A stretch of DNA of 64,000 nt from Adiantum capillus-veneris (lineage: Eukaryota > Streptophyta > Polypodiopsida > Polypodiales > Pteridaceae). This document shows positions 1-11,172 of the stretch, piece after piece (positions within the stretch are counted from its first letter, which is position 1; every line of letters begins with the position of its first letter). The position numbers were made by a program, and so were the translations under genes. The DNA lies in assembly GCA_014529385.2 (NCBI GenBank), contig CM043950.1, forward strand, positions 76,644,435 through 76,708,434. Reading direction: 5' to 3'. The notes under the pieces are model-generated. The model ran no database searches. It was not told the origin of the DNA and was given only the letters and a program-made list of their open reading frames with translations.

Positions 1-56
1 GACACACAGCATCAATTGCCCAATCTCAAAAAAAGAAGAAAACACGAAGGAAGAGA

Positions 57-722
57 TTGCAAAAAGCAGCGAAGTCAGACCCGAGTTCAAAGACCAACAT
101 AGGGACTGGTGACGACCCCGTACATATGAATGACACTCAAGAGGATTTTGATCTAGGACAAACCATGGAGACCAAAACGACCACTAAGATAGAAACCAAC
201 AAGGAAGATCTTCATGAGGCACAATGGCCAGGATCCAAAAAGAAGATAGGAACTTACCCAAACCCTACAGAGGAGATTGAGTGAGTCAAGAAATTAAGGA
301 TTTTGGTAGAAGATACCCAAAGGGATCTAGAACCAGCACCTAGGCAGATCTAGATTATAGGCACCGTGTTCCCTACGCAACAACAACCTCACCAAGTCCA
401 TAGACCCTTAGCCATACCTAGTGTCATCCAAGAAGAAAGTGACTTAAAGTCATGGGAAAGTGGGCGTACTCACTTCTTGATGGAAAGAATGTTTACAGAG
501 GGACTACCTGATCCTATCAAAGAAATAGAGATCCCATCTTCTCCATGTCAAGGGACTGAAGTCCAAAAGGTGCCATTAAATATTTCCAAATTGATGGATT
601 TCATGTCTTCAAAAGTTAGAACCACCATCATGTCCAAACTATATAAAGACCCTGAGCTAGTCTCAGCTCTTCGAACCTTCCTCAATGGAGAACTAAAGTT
701 TGGGCTACCACAATTTGCATAG
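57..722 (+). pseudogene. gag-like region of the 1-2.5 kb element
   Basis: Two open stretches (57-284 and 366-722) are separated by stops. The first is charged and Lys/Glu/Asp rich. The second has Gln-rich residues at its start, then a region ending NGELKFGLPQFA just before a stop. I cannot assign a named gag domain from the residues. The gag assignment rests on position, immediately upstream of and in line with the retropepsin, and on the acidic-basic composition usual for the gag-PR linker. The 366 frame has no clear Kozak preference and probably continues an upstream frame, so no start codon is assigned. Confidence 0.4.
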
Positions 723-1313
723 ATGGATGGAGTTGGGGAGATGCCAATAGAGGAGGAACACTTAGATCCACAACCCAACCTAGATGAGAACCTTGTTATA
801 GAAATACCTGTTAACAAGTTGGGACAATACTTTGAGGGTGATGAATCCAATGCGACCATACCAATCACTACTAAGGGACTAATTGTGAAGGGAATCCTTG
901 ATGGTGGTGCTGAAGTTAGCATTGTGACTAAAAATTGCTAGGAAACTATGGGAAGACCTCACCTTGCGACCACAACCATAGTAGCGAAGATGGCCAATGG
1001 GTCTATTGTTAAACCTATTGGGATGCTAGAAGATCGAAAGATCAAGATCTTTGGACATAAAATAAGGATTTCCTTCATTGTTATGGATTTCTCCAAACAC
1101 AGTATGGCATCAGAGATGATCTTAGGACGTCCTTTCATGAGGGAAGAAAAAATGGTGCATGACTGGTCTAAAAGCCATGTCTACTTGCAGTTCCAAGATT
1201 CTGTCATTCAAGTGGATCTTGTGACTGGTCGAGCACATTCTCTAGGAAATAGGTTTATAATTGATCATAGATGTGATACCACAGTTCACTCGGCCCCATT
1301 GCAGTATTGTTAG
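723..1313 (+). pseudogene. Ty3/gypsy retropepsin (aspartic protease)
   Basis: The N-terminal half (723-941) ends with GILDGGAEVSIVTKNC, the flap-side catalytic loop of a retropepsin with DGG in place of the textbook DTG/DSG. The domain continues after one in-frame stop (about 939-941) with the second half at 948-1313: MANGSIVKPIGMLED, then EMILGRPFMREEKMVHDW, the ILGRPF hydrophobic-glycine motif that closes plant gypsy proteases. Retropepsins cleave the gag-pol polyprotein. One stop codon splits the domain. The same ILGRPFM signature occurs in the unrelated-in-position element at 44.3 kb (- strand), so both belong to the same broad gypsy group. Confidence 0.75.
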
Positions 1314-1355
1314 ACGTGTAAAGCTGACACTGATGTTGGGGAAAATTCTCCTTAT

Positions 1356-2202
1356 ATGGATGTACTACCTGGGATGATTGAGTCGGACAATGTGGATTGG
1401 GTCCACCTAGTAGCAACCATAGACACTTGGGGAAATAGGGGGACAACCTGGGTAACACCTGAGGGGGATGAAATTCCACCACTCGTACCCTTAAATATGC
1501 TAGAAGAAATACATATAGCTTCTCACAACACATCCTTATATAACAAAGAAAACATACAAGTGGGTCCCTAAAGATTCTTTAGCAACCATAGCCAGTGCTA
1601 AAAGACAGGAGCCTGGTAAGAGACGTCCCATTCTCCCCAAGAAATGTAAAGAAATGCTGCATTGGATTCCTAAAAAACTATTGGAAGACCAAAGCTACTA
1701 TCAAGGAAATGATCAAATTTGGGTGCCAAAATGTAAATTGTGCTCTTACTTGTCACTGGGCCCATGTGAGCTCAATCCTTTGGCTCCAAAACAAATTGAA
1801 GATCGCGGAAAGGAAAAAATCTCGGAATGCTACACACCTACTCCAGAGCTAGTTTGGGTACCAAAGAAAGAACGATTTGTTCCACCTAGCTCAAGAATAG
1901 GGAAATCAAATGAAGCTTCCTACTCTTCATGTAGTTAATATACGGAAATAGAACCTTTGACACAACCTCTACCTACCATTGTACATATCCATACAAGCAA
2001 GAAAGAGTTTGCACCTCCCGTTGTAACTTCACCACCTACAACAATGTTGCAAAAAAAATTATGGGAGAGTACCTTACCACCCTTGCAACTAGATGAAACG
2101 CATAGGGCGGTCGAAAACTATTGGTTAAAGCCTTCACCTATAACAACTTGGAACAATTGGTTTCAAAGAGTGACGACATCATTCCAAAAGGTATGTTCTA
2201 CC
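1356..2202 (+). pseudogene. Post-protease tail with WVPK motifs
   Basis: Several short frames carry the wording DQIWVPKCKLC (about 1710) and LVWVPKKERF (about 1850), with stops between them. A similar QIQIWVPK string is present in the - strand tail at 39.3 kb. The function of this tail is unknown to me. It is basic and low-complexity, and it sits between the protease and the purine tract. The sequence near 2170-2215 still reads in one frame (SKSDDIIPKGMFYPR), suggesting coding once continued up to the purine tract. Confidence 0.4.
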
Positions 2203-2203
2203 C

Positions 2204-2217
2204 AAGGAAGGGGGGAG
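2204..2217 (+). other. Polypurine tract
   Basis: AAGGAAGGGGGGAG is followed directly by TGTTTGCTGAC. A purine run abutting TG is the usual plus-strand primer site and start of a 3' LTR. It defines the left edge of the LTR called at 2218. Confidence 0.65.
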
Positions 2218-2507
2218 TGTTTGCTGACATCCATCATTCACTTGATTCCCTCTCAACCTTCCTCCATGACCTCTTAATCTCCCAATCTTAGGGAATGTAT
2301 ATATAAAGCCTTATACTCACAAAAACAAGATAAAAAAGTAAAAGAGCAAGAGCTGTAACACAAAATCATAAAAACACATTATGCACAAGAACACAACCCT
2401 TGTAATATTTGCACTCTAACCATCATCTATTTGCATGTACATATATGGATAGTACGCTAGAGTCATCCACTCTTGCCTTGGGTGAGAGGTACCCTCGTTA
2501 TTTTCAC
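2218..2507 (+). repeat. Candidate 3' LTR
   Basis: It begins TGTTTGCTGA after the polypurine tract and contains a TATA box (TATATATAAAG, 2298-2307) followed by an A-rich transcribed leader. It plausibly ends near TTATTTTCACA at about 2507. The right edge is approximate because no second copy is present in the window. Confidence 0.5.
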
Positions 2508-2509
2508 AA

Positions 2510-2866
2510 ATGTTTCACATGGTCTTTTCGGTGCTTGCCTGTGAATGGGATTTGGTAGGCACGCTAGCATGTGAGAGGAATTTGGAGGATTTAGAATGGT
2601 TGATACGTCTCACGACCACAACTGATCCATACTTAGTAGAGAGTGTATCTCCCATTGCACGAGCCTATCCTTTTGACCAAGATGACTATAGGCGTCTAGT
2701 GACCTTCTTAGTAAACATTGGTGCCTCTGATGATGAACAAGATTTACATGATTATACGGATGGCACATATGGTCTCACGGATGATGACTTTTTTTTTCTC
2801 GACGACAAGGATAGGGGTTTAGCCTTAGGGTTTCCTCCCAATGTCTACAATATTATATTCCCTTGA
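2510..2866 (+). CDS. Unrecognised ORF downstream of the candidate LTR
   Basis: This is a 118-residue open frame rich in Asp and Leu (for example ARAYPFDQDDYRRLVTF and a DDDFFFLDDKDRG run). I do not recognise a domain. It ends shortly before a second purine run (CTCTAGGGGGAGTGC, about 2869-2883) that also resembles a polypurine tract abutting TG. It may therefore be the 3' coding end of another, partly deleted LTR element rather than a host gene. Confidence 0.25.
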   Translation: MFHMVFSVLACEWDLVGTLACERNLEDLEWLIRLTTTTDPYLVESVSPIARAYPFDQDDYRRLVTFLVNIGASDDEQDLHDYTDGTYGLTDDDFFFLDDKDRGLALGFPPNVYNIIFP

Positions 2867-4092
2867 CTCTCTAGGGGGAGTGCAAATAATTAGGTTAGGA
2901 TTCCTTATGTTTTTAAATTGTGTTCAATAAGTGTTGGTACCTTTTCCCACTGATGTGCCTCCTAGAGGTATTCTTTGTGTTTCCTAATGTGTACAAGAAC
3001 GTATTGTTGTGGTTAGGATGTGGACCTTCATGGAATCTTTCTCTCGTTCACACTTCAAATCAAGCGCAACCATCAACACAAATAGGTGTTTCTTGTCCAT
3101 TAGCATTGCCCCTTATCTTTTTGAATCCATGTTTGTTTGCATTAATTGTGATTGGTAGCATAATATTTAGTGCATTTTCTTAGTATCAAACATTTAATTC
3201 AATGTAATTTTTTGTCATAATCACTTGTCTAGGTTTAAAAATCAAGCAGTCCAACTAAGCTAGTTTGACCAAGTTAGGTTTTAGAGATCTTCTCTTAATA
3301 CCATGGGGAATGCCTTCCTAATTATCAATGGTTACTTAGGTTCTTAATCTGATTTAGGTAGCATTGTGTGAAATGTACTAGGGCTTTCTAGTGGACTTAG
3401 TTCTTATTGACCTTTAAGTATTATAAAGGGAGTTTACTAGTGTGATGAGCCTGGGGAGGTGTAACAGTGTTATATGACCCCCCAAAAGTTACAAGATTAA
3501 AACAAAAAAAAACAAATCAAAGTTCCACAATGTAAAATCTTAAGCTGGAAGAGAAATCTCAGCTTGATTTGGTACTTCACTCACATGTATCGCCTATGGT
3601 ACTAGAGCCCTAGAGGTTCCCAGTGTGGGCGCTTTTCCTTGAAAAGCAAAAAACCCAAGGCATACAAAATAAGCACACACATCAAAATTGAATCACTTTG
3701 AAAAGACTTTGGGGGGTCAAAGAAAAGTAATCAGTCAGGCGATGATTTCATGAGAAATTCCTTTTATCGTAGCTTAACTACAAGGTCTTCTAGGTATAGC
3801 CTCTAGTCAGCCCTCGAACATGAAATAATTGGTTCTCGCGATTAAGCAACTTAATGGACCAGAGAAATAAGAAACTTACCCATGGTATTAATAGTCGATC
3901 TTTAGTGCCTTTCGATCGTTTATTTAGCGACCCCGAACTTGTTTAGTTTTTTACCTTCCCAATTGTTTATGCATTTGATTATATTGCAATTTAATGTTTA
4001 TTGCTGACAATTGGTTTAGAATTATGCTACCAATCAATTTGTCTGCCTAAAATTGCATATGCTTTTTAATTGTATATGAGAATGCAATTGCT
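2867..4092. other. Non-coding stretch, possible LTR remnants
   Basis: No recognisable gene. It starts at a purine run (about 2872-2881) and is AT-rich with short frames only. A GGGAGGTGTAACAG segment near 3452 and repeated gene-terminal-like phrases are the only texture I see. Confidence 0.4.
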
Positions 4093-4226
4093 TTGCCAAT
4101 GTTGTTTGATTTTGCAGTGAGACTGAAGAAGGCTAAGGACATTCATCTCAAACGCTCTTCCACCTCGATGAAGGAGCTTCAACTCAATAGCTTCCAAGGA
4201 CGGAATCTACATCAGGAAGGGGGCCA
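4093..4226 (+). pseudogene. 3' end of an unidentified retroelement ORF plus purine tract
   Basis: The short frame from 4093 reads through KELQLNSFQGRNLHQEGG and reaches AGGAAGGGGGCCA (4214-4226), a polypurine tract directly followed by TGTTAACTCAC. The coding part is too short to classify. Its role as a retroelement 3' end is inferred from this junction. Confidence 0.4.
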
Positions 4227-4760
<534 letters not shown>

Positions 4761-5130
4761 CACACCAACGCCATCTTTGAGCTTACTAGTTTAGGATAGT
4801 TGTGTGCTTGGAGCCATTTGTGGCTTTCACATAGTGTATCGGCAAGTTCCTTGCATTGACACGTGCGATAGACGTGCACAATGAGCCACCATCTCCATGC
4901 TGGTTGTTGCAATGCAAGGTTCTACACAAAACTCCAATTGAAAAGGCCATCCTTTACCCTGTACTTTGTGAGGTTGATGACTGCTTGGGCTTGCTTGCTG
5001 TAGAAATTACTTACCACATCATAAAAGTCTTCAATCACCTCCTCATCCAAATCATCACAATCCATGTTCAAGTACTCTAGATCAATCAAAAAAGAAACAT
5101 TATGTAGTGGGCTATGTGCACTAACCCATC
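4761..5130. other. No recognisable feature
   Basis: Unique-looking sequence between the candidate LTR and the hAT pseudogene. Short frames only. It could hold the 3' flank or terminal repeat of the hAT element, but I could not pick out an inverted terminus or an 8-bp duplication. Confidence 0.3.
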
Positions 5131-5149
5131 AAGCATGTACATACTAATT

Positions 5150-6420
5150 TAAGATATCTCTTTTAGCCTTATTAAAAGGTTCTCTCTAGGGCTTGATCAA
5201 ACAATTTTTTGGCTCTGAAGGAGAGTTCAAGCTCTCCTAAACAATATCCTAGCCCATGTACACCTTCCCTATGTTGGGTAACTTAAGATCAAACTGACGC
5301 AAAGATATCATCACAGGCCTCACCACCAAGTATGTGTCCCCAACATCAGACCAAAAGTGTCTATCATCAATAAGCACTTTCACAGATCAAACCTTTGTTT
5401 TTACTCATATTGGTTGCTCTACTTCCCACTCATAGAAGCGTGCACAAACAAGTGTCTCCAAAAAAACATTTTTATTTTGCAAAAGACTCTTAGTGCAAAA
5501 TCTGGGTTCACATGGAAGCTTCAATATTGTGGACATACATTGCCGATACATGTCTAGCACATGTTGTTTCTTCAAAATAAACTTCAGTACCTTCCTTGTA
5601 TTATCGATAATGATTTTGAACCAATCACTGTTCTCTTTCCTATACCAATCTTGCAACACAAGATTCAAGCTATGTGCATTGCAACCAAACATGTACAAGC
5701 CAGAAAGTGCCCCTCCAAGAGACAACCCGTTGCTCTATAATTTTTGGCATTGTCCATTATCACATGTACTACATCTTGGACACCAACTTTATGAATTTTT
5801 TATCTGATTATATCGGCTATATAGCTCCCTGACTTTATCTCACCCGAGTTGTCAACAAATTTAATAACACTCCCCTCGAGAAGTATTGAATATCATAACA
5901 CTAATCAGTGGTCTACGTTGGACATTTGACAATCCATCATTTATTATAGTGCATCCTATTTGACCACTCGGTTTCTAGATCAATCTATCAACTTTTTTTT
6001 GGGTGTAGCCGAAGCATTTATCCAAGAAGGTTTTTTGCATTTGGTGATATGATGGAGGGGAAAGCCTGTTTCATACTCACCACTCTTCTTCCATGCATGA
6101 TTGCGTGACTCTTGTGTGACCATCAACATAGAACCGCCAGTAAAATAGATAGTTTGTGTAAGAGGACATTGTTCCTCTTCAAGAGAAATTGATTGAAAGC
6201 TTTTCTCTAGACTTACTTGCCTCGTTCTATGCATTTCAAACTGGTACTCGGGAAATCCATCTTGAGTGCTAGCTCTTTGTGTGTGTGCGCTAATCGGCAT
6301 GGATGGTGCACCACTATTTTGTTCGCCTTGTATTGAGGCAGCACTGCCTTGGTGCTTTGAAGCATAGCGGCTTGGAGTCAGTATTCTAGGTGGCCCAAGC
6401 ATTGACATCCATGAAAAGTT
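5150..6420 (-). pseudogene. hAT-superfamily transposase (DUF659 type), broken
   Basis: Read on the - strand from 6420 downwards. A linker ends in KKLIDLETEWS (about 5985-5960). The DUF659 core follows (GCTIINDGLSN, then VIKFVDNSGEIKSGSYIAD, about 5930-5790), then VGVQDVVHVIMDNAKNY (about 5785-5735), which is the hAT VxxVVMDNAxN signature. Next come CNAHSLNLVLQDW (5680) and KQHVLDMY (5560), then FWSDVGDTYLVVRPV with PNIGKVYMG (about 5360-5255). The order matches plant hAT transposases, which cut and paste DNA in the nucleus. At least one in-frame stop (IIR-stop-KIH, about 5805) and two frameshifts break it. The BED zinc finger and the C-terminal dimerisation segment are not seen. Confidence 0.85.
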
Positions 6421-6539
6421 CATAAGCCACCTATACATTCGTATAATCTTAAAAATAGTAAGTCTTTGAAAAATAGAATTTAGTTGAACAACTGTACAAT
6501 AAAGTAAAGTAATATACATATAGACATAAAGGAAAAAAT

Positions 6540-7095
6540 GAGCCCCATGAACTTGCAACCACCTATACCCTCGGCAAGGATGCTCCCTACCCAAACTTGT
6601 TTCTAGGTAGATAGACACCCAAGGGAGGTAACTACGTGTAAAAAACAATATGTAGGTGTAGTGATAAGGAGCACTCCCTTCCAACCATAGAAATGATCCC
6701 CAAGCACCTGCACCACCTATACCCTCCGCAAGGATGTTCCCTACCCAAACCTGCTTCCAAGCGGATAGACACCCAAGGGAGGTAACTATATGTAACAAAC
6801 AATACGTAGGTGTAGTGATAAGGAGCACTCCATTCCAACCATATAAATGAGACCCAATCACTTGCACACCTATAACCTTTGCAAGGATACTCCCTACCTA
6901 AACCTATTTCCATGCGGATAGACACCCAATGGAGGTAAATATATGTAGCAAACAATATGAGGTGTAGCGATAAGGAGCCCTCCATTCCAACCATAGAAAT
7001 GAGCCCCAAGAACTTGCACCACCTATACCCTATGCAAGGATGCTCCCTATCACCACCTGTTTGTAGGTGGATGGACACCCAATGGAAAGTAAGTT
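6540..7095. repeat. Tandem repeat, ~155-bp unit, about 3.6 copies
   Basis: Copies start at 6540, 6695, 6849 and 7001, with periods of 155, 154 and 152. Each opens GAGCCCCA-type sequence, then CTTGCACCACCTATACCC, GCAAGGATGCTCCC, GATAGACACCCAA, and a GATAAGGAGC / CCAACCATAGAAATGA close. Copies differ by substitutions and small indels. Read on the - strand the unit stays partly open, but its period is not a multiple of 3, so this is a minisatellite and not a repeat protein. It abuts the N-terminal end of the hAT pseudogene. Confidence 0.9.
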
Positions 7096-7640
7096 GTTGT
7101 AAGAATTGTTTTTGTTAAAAAACATAAGAATCAAAGCTACCCGAATGAAAACCAAGACCTCAAATAATCCAACAAGTGTGCCAAAACAAACGGAGGCAAG
7201 TACGAGACATTGTTTATATAGCCACCTCCAGAAATGGGGGTCAAGAGGAGGATATAGCCGAGCCCGTCGGGCATGACTATTGGCCTGCCACTGGGCCCTG
7301 CCAAGGCAACTTAGAAGACCATCGGGCTCACAGGAAAGGCTAGTTCTAGCAGGTGCTTATGAATGAGTTATTACCACTTTGCACTTCATGTAAAGATGTG
7401 AATGAAATCCCTGATCTATTTAAAAATATACAAGTGACTCAAAGATCACAGTGTGAAAGTGTGGAGTGTGCATAGTGCATGATACCTATAGGATTGCAAT
7501 GTCATATGTACAAAGCTATCTCAATAGTAGAAGGGCTTATCTAAAAAGAGTGAGGCCCAAGAAACTCCACGGTCTAAGCGCAAGAGGATGAAAACATGAT
7601 TCCTTCAGGCCTTTTGTAAGGATGTCTACAATCACGTATG
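7096..7640. other. No recognisable gene
   Basis: Mixed-composition sequence with a GC-rich patch at 7258-7330 (GCCCGTCGGGC and GGGCCCTGCC) that could form small hairpins. No conserved frame. Confidence 0.3.
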
Positions 7641-7699
7641 TGAGTGGTACCAAGCGCTCGTTGCTGTTGTTCGACACCCCCCTTGTTGCGCCATAGGTG

Positions 7700-7720
7700 C
7701 CCCCCCCCCCCCCCCCCCCC
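7700..7720. repeat. Poly-C tract (21 C)
   Basis: An uninterrupted run of 21 C residues in a C-rich neighbourhood (about 7675-7860). Confidence 0.95.
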
Positions 7721-8029
7721 TTGCGCAGTCTCCCGCCCCCGCTGTCCCGAATCGCCCGCTTACTGCCCACCCCGCTGTCCCTACTCGCCCACATGCTGCC
7801 CCCCTCATTGTCCATGCTCGCCTGCATGCTACCCCCCTCGCTGTCCCTGCTCACGTTACCCGTCCACTGCCATTGTAGACACAGATGGAGGCTCTAGCTC
7901 TGCCACAGAGGGACTCGTCCGAAGCCCCCTCGCTTGACCCCGCTGAGCCCACCATTCGACTTGCTCTTTCGCCGACAAAGCAAGCAAGCCTAGCCATAGA
8001 GGTAGAGCAATTCAGGCGACCTCTATCAT

Positions 8030-8600
8030 CTGCAAGATTCTCGACACTCGACCTAGCAGAGGAGAGCTGCGTGACCTTCTCCAGGCTCGCGTTCTTGCAG
8101 AGGTGGACAAGATCTTGGATGTACAGAATCTCGGACGCGGTTACTACTAGATCAAGTTTGAGACCTCCGAGGTGGCGTCCAAGGTCATCGCCATGATTCC
8201 ACTTACCATCCGAGCAGAACGTGCCCACTTTCGACAGTGGAGACATGGTTTCGATCCTACTTCGAATGTTCTAGTAGAGGAGGCAGACATCCCCATCTTT
8301 GTATGCTTTCCGAGTTTGCGGAGGGAGTACTTACCACTTCTGTCCAGGATAGGCTCAGCCATTGGGACTGTCCTGGAGACACCTCGCACGGTAGCCTTAG
8401 TAGTTTCCAAGGCGCCTGGCATTCCCTCAGTTCGCGTTTTGGTTAGAGACACTCATACGCTCCCGAAGGTTATCCTTCTGCCTCGGGTGAGTGGGGGTTG
8501 GTTCATACAGAGTGTGGAGTATTCAGGACTCTCGGACTAGTGCTTCATTTGTCAACAGATGGGCCATCTAGCGAAGGCCTGTCCACGGAGGAGGCCTCGA
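8030..8600 (+). pseudogene. LINE ORF1-like protein: DUF4283 plus CCHC zinc knuckle
   Basis: One frame can be followed across two stops. It reads LLQARVLAEVDKILDV, LGRGYY, then a stop (about 8149), then IKFETSEVASKVIAMIPL and FRQWRHGFDPTSN (DUF4283-like fold: short strands with an RW-x-GFDP close). The segment RVLVRDTHTLPKVILLPR follows, then GGWFIQSVEYSGL, and after another stop CFICQQMGHLAKACP (8541-8585), a perfect CX2CX4HX4C knuckle. In plant non-LTR elements this pairing (DUF4283 then zf-CCHC_4) is the gag-like ORF1 that binds element RNA. No endonuclease or RT of a LINE is visible downstream. Stops at 8149 and 8538 mark it as dead. Confidence 0.7.
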
Positions 8601-9060
8601 CCTACACCACAGCCTCAGCCCTAGCCTGCAAGGGCTAGCCAGAAGACATAGCCAGAGACACAACGCACACAAGCAGAGCCACCCTCTGAGCTTAGGGCTC
8701 CACTGGAGGAGGGATGGCAGCAAGTCCGTGGTAGACGTTGACAGGGGCCACAACATCAGACTGGCACTCAGAGTGGTCCTCAGGCACCTACTCAGGAGTA
8801 GTGGGCTCCCACGGGCAACCGTTTTGGTCCTCTAGAGTAGGATGAGGTCCCTGCCCCAGCCCCTTTCCCAGCTTCACCCTCGATATCCCCCCCCCTCCCC
8901 CCCCAGAGTTCCCTCCATCTACCTTTTCCTCCCCCCCGCCTCCTGCTCCCCCCGCCTCTTCCCCCCGCCCTTCTACCTCTGTTGCACCTTTTCGCCCCTC
9001 TTCTCCACCGCTCTCCCCATCTCCCTCTCCCCCCACCTCTTGCTACAGTTCCACATTTGA
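8601..9060 (+). other. Proline-rich coding remnant and pyrimidine tract
   Basis: After the zinc knuckle the frame becomes Pro/Gln/Arg rich (RPTPQPQP), as the C-terminal tail of such ORF1 proteins often is. From about 8886 to 9050 the + strand is almost pure C/T with very few purines. It is a long homopyrimidine-homopurine segment. Confidence 0.55.
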
Positions 9061-9907
9061 CCCAGGGGGCAGGGCCTTATCCTAAGGCTAGGAGATCTCT
9101 TAGAAGCACGTTTGCCACGAGTCGCTTAGCGAGAGATGGACAGCATTTCATGTGGCCCCCTTTGAAGGTACAAACATCTTCCCTTGCAGCTATCCCTCGT
9201 GGTCTGACGAGCATTGACATCCGGTACCAATGGGACTTCTTCGACTATGGCTTTACTCGTTTTCTCGACGACCCCTCAGCAGACCATGAGGCAACTTACT
9301 TCAGGATCCATGTTCTATTCCTTGCTGCGAGGGGGACATAGGTCTTAGACTCAGCAGTTGGCTTCTCCTTCCCCCTCTGCGGCAGATACCAGACAGAGTG
9401 AACTCTCGACTGAGTGTTAGGATGGTTGCACACACAGGTACTCGAGTTCTATCACCACATGGGAGAACTAGTAGCTACAGACTTTGTGGCCATTGGCCAA
9501 TTTGCGGTGACACCTCCAGACTCAGCAGGATGTAGACACATTGTGGTTTACTTCTTTGCCGATACACAGTGCATGCTATGTATACATTCATGAGGACTCC
9601 TGGACAGAGGAGGTTTCTTTACGTACGGATCGCTTTGCTTGGGCTCATGCCAGGCACTCGTTGCAGTCACGCCTATCTAGAGGAAGCCCTAGGTTTAAAG
9701 GTCAATAACTTTAATGTCAGAGGAGGCTTATCTTTTGAGAGAAAAAAACTCTATTGTACGTACGCTCAAGCGACTAAAAAGCTCCAACTTGTAATCGGCA
9801 TAACTAATAATTTAATAATCCTTTTTCAATTTCAAAACTTGCATTGTGTTCCTCTCTCTTTGCTCATTCATTCAAGTGTAAGTATTTTTATCTTTGTTGA
9901 GATTTAG
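9061..9907 (+). pseudogene. Unclassified coding remnant downstream of the ORF1-like region
   Basis: Open stretches at 8982-9341 and 9569-9907 contain phrases such as IDIRYQWDFFDYGFTRFLDDPSADHEATYF and, in another frame near 9540-9690, SACYVYIHEDSWTEEVSLRTDRFAWA. I do not recognise a domain. The reading is broken in several places. It could be the rest of the same LINE-type element, but no reverse transcriptase motif is present. Confidence 0.25.
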
Positions 9908-11158
9908 GACTACCTGTTAGTGAGCCTAATCTACATATTTGAGTGCTTAAATCACTATTTTTTGACGTTTTGACCATAGGAGAGTGTTCCTAATCCATAC
10001 AGTGACCTTTATGATAGTTCTAATGTAGTTTTCAAGGCCTTTTTCACAATGGATTGGGATTTTAGTACCTTGTTGGATTGCGACGCGACTTGCTAGGATA
10101 GTGCATCTAGGTGTCTTAGGCCTCCTCCTAACAATTCGTTTGATTTCAAGTGCGTTCGAGTGCCAAAATGGCACGATAACCTAGAGGAGTGAGAAAGGAC
10201 AAATGAAAATTTCATGATCATTGAGTGGTGGTTTGCTTGTTGAGTTGGTATGTTTTCTTGTTAGGTTCACTTGTTGAGATTGACAACCTCAAAGAGTCTC
10301 CATGCCCCATCCAAATCACTTCCTTGAGTATTGACATTATGTTAGTACCAGATAGTGACAATGACCCTTGGTGGGAAACAAGAGAGTGGTCTCCAATCAC
10401 TTGCAAGGCTCCCATGTTGGTCACTTGAGGGATGGTTATAGCACACAACAATACTAACCACATTCAAACCACACCTTAAATGAAGGGGCATCACCACCTA
10501 GTTTCGGCTCCAAACTAGGATGCGAGAAAGTTCTTGGAAAATACCCACAAGAAAAGACAACCGTACACTCAAAAACAGGAGACACTCCACACCACACTCT
10601 GCTAAGAGAATGCAAGAATAGGACAAGCATTGATCAAGACTTGGTTTTTCTTTGCATAGTGAATATACACTTTCCAAACGAACCAAGCTTGCATGAATGC
10701 TACACAAACACCAACCAAATGCTTCACATTGCCACCATGCATACACTATCTTAGGGTACTTGGGAGACCTCTCACCATTTACCTTCTTACAAAGAATCCA
10801 TTTTTTCAATGAAGCAAATAATAAAAAACAAACAGTTAAATATGCATGCTAAGTTTGACATCTAAAAAGGTACAAATCACCTCACAACTACATTTTCCCA
10901 TTTGCACAAATTGCAAGGAGTGGGTTGCCAAGTTTGATTAGGCCTTGCTGCACCAACTTCTTGATCGCATTGATGAAATTGAAAGCATGTACAATAGGGA
11001 GATTTAGTAAAAACACTCACACTCTCTCCTATGAAAGGTGTAGGATTAGGGCTTTGCTCACGCCACACACTGTAAGCTCCCAAAGGTGTTACACCTAGTC
11101 TCTCCTTACACATAAAGCATTGGTGCTAGGAGAGATCCATTAAAACGAGGTCAAAGGA
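9908..11158. other. No recognised gene
   Basis: Short - strand frames (10498-10809 and 10877-11113) show Cys/Trp-rich text with no known domain. If 11159-11172 is a - strand promoter, this stretch would be the leader and beginning of the unit it drives, or the R-U5 part of an LTR. Confidence 0.25.
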
Positions 11159-11172
11159 CTTATTTATAGGTT
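11159..11172 (-). promoter_or_regulatory. Possible TATA box on the - strand
   Basis: The reverse strand reads CCTATAAATAAGTCC. It lies in the region expected for U3 of a - strand LTR that would start at the purine tract near 12944. No paired LTR was found, so this is tentative. Confidence 0.3.

Larger units (their letters stand above)
1..2507 (+). mobile_element. gag-protease LTR retroelement without RT, 5' end outside window
   Basis: The unit holds gag-like reading frames (57-722), a retropepsin (723-1313), a low-complexity tail with WVPK-type motifs (1356-2217), a purine tract (2204-2217) and then a likely 3' LTR (2218 to about 2507). No reverse transcriptase, RNase H or integrase motif is visible between the protease and the purine tract, a space of only about 900 bases. 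Autonomous Ty3/gypsy elements carry roughly 3 kb of RT-RNH-IN there. This is the layout of a non-autonomous gag-only or gag-PR element (TR-GAG type), or of an element that lost pol by deletion. The 5' LTR lies left of the window, so a paired LTR cannot be shown. Confidence 0.6.

Noticed and set aside
6632-7078. Repeat protein encoded by the 155-bp tandem units
   Set aside because: Unit lengths (155, 154, 152) are not multiples of three, so the frame changes from copy to copy.
7200-7340. hAT terminal inverted repeat near the GC-rich patch
   Set aside because: No matching inverted copy at the other side (4.8-5.1 kb) and no 8-bp duplication could be found by eye.
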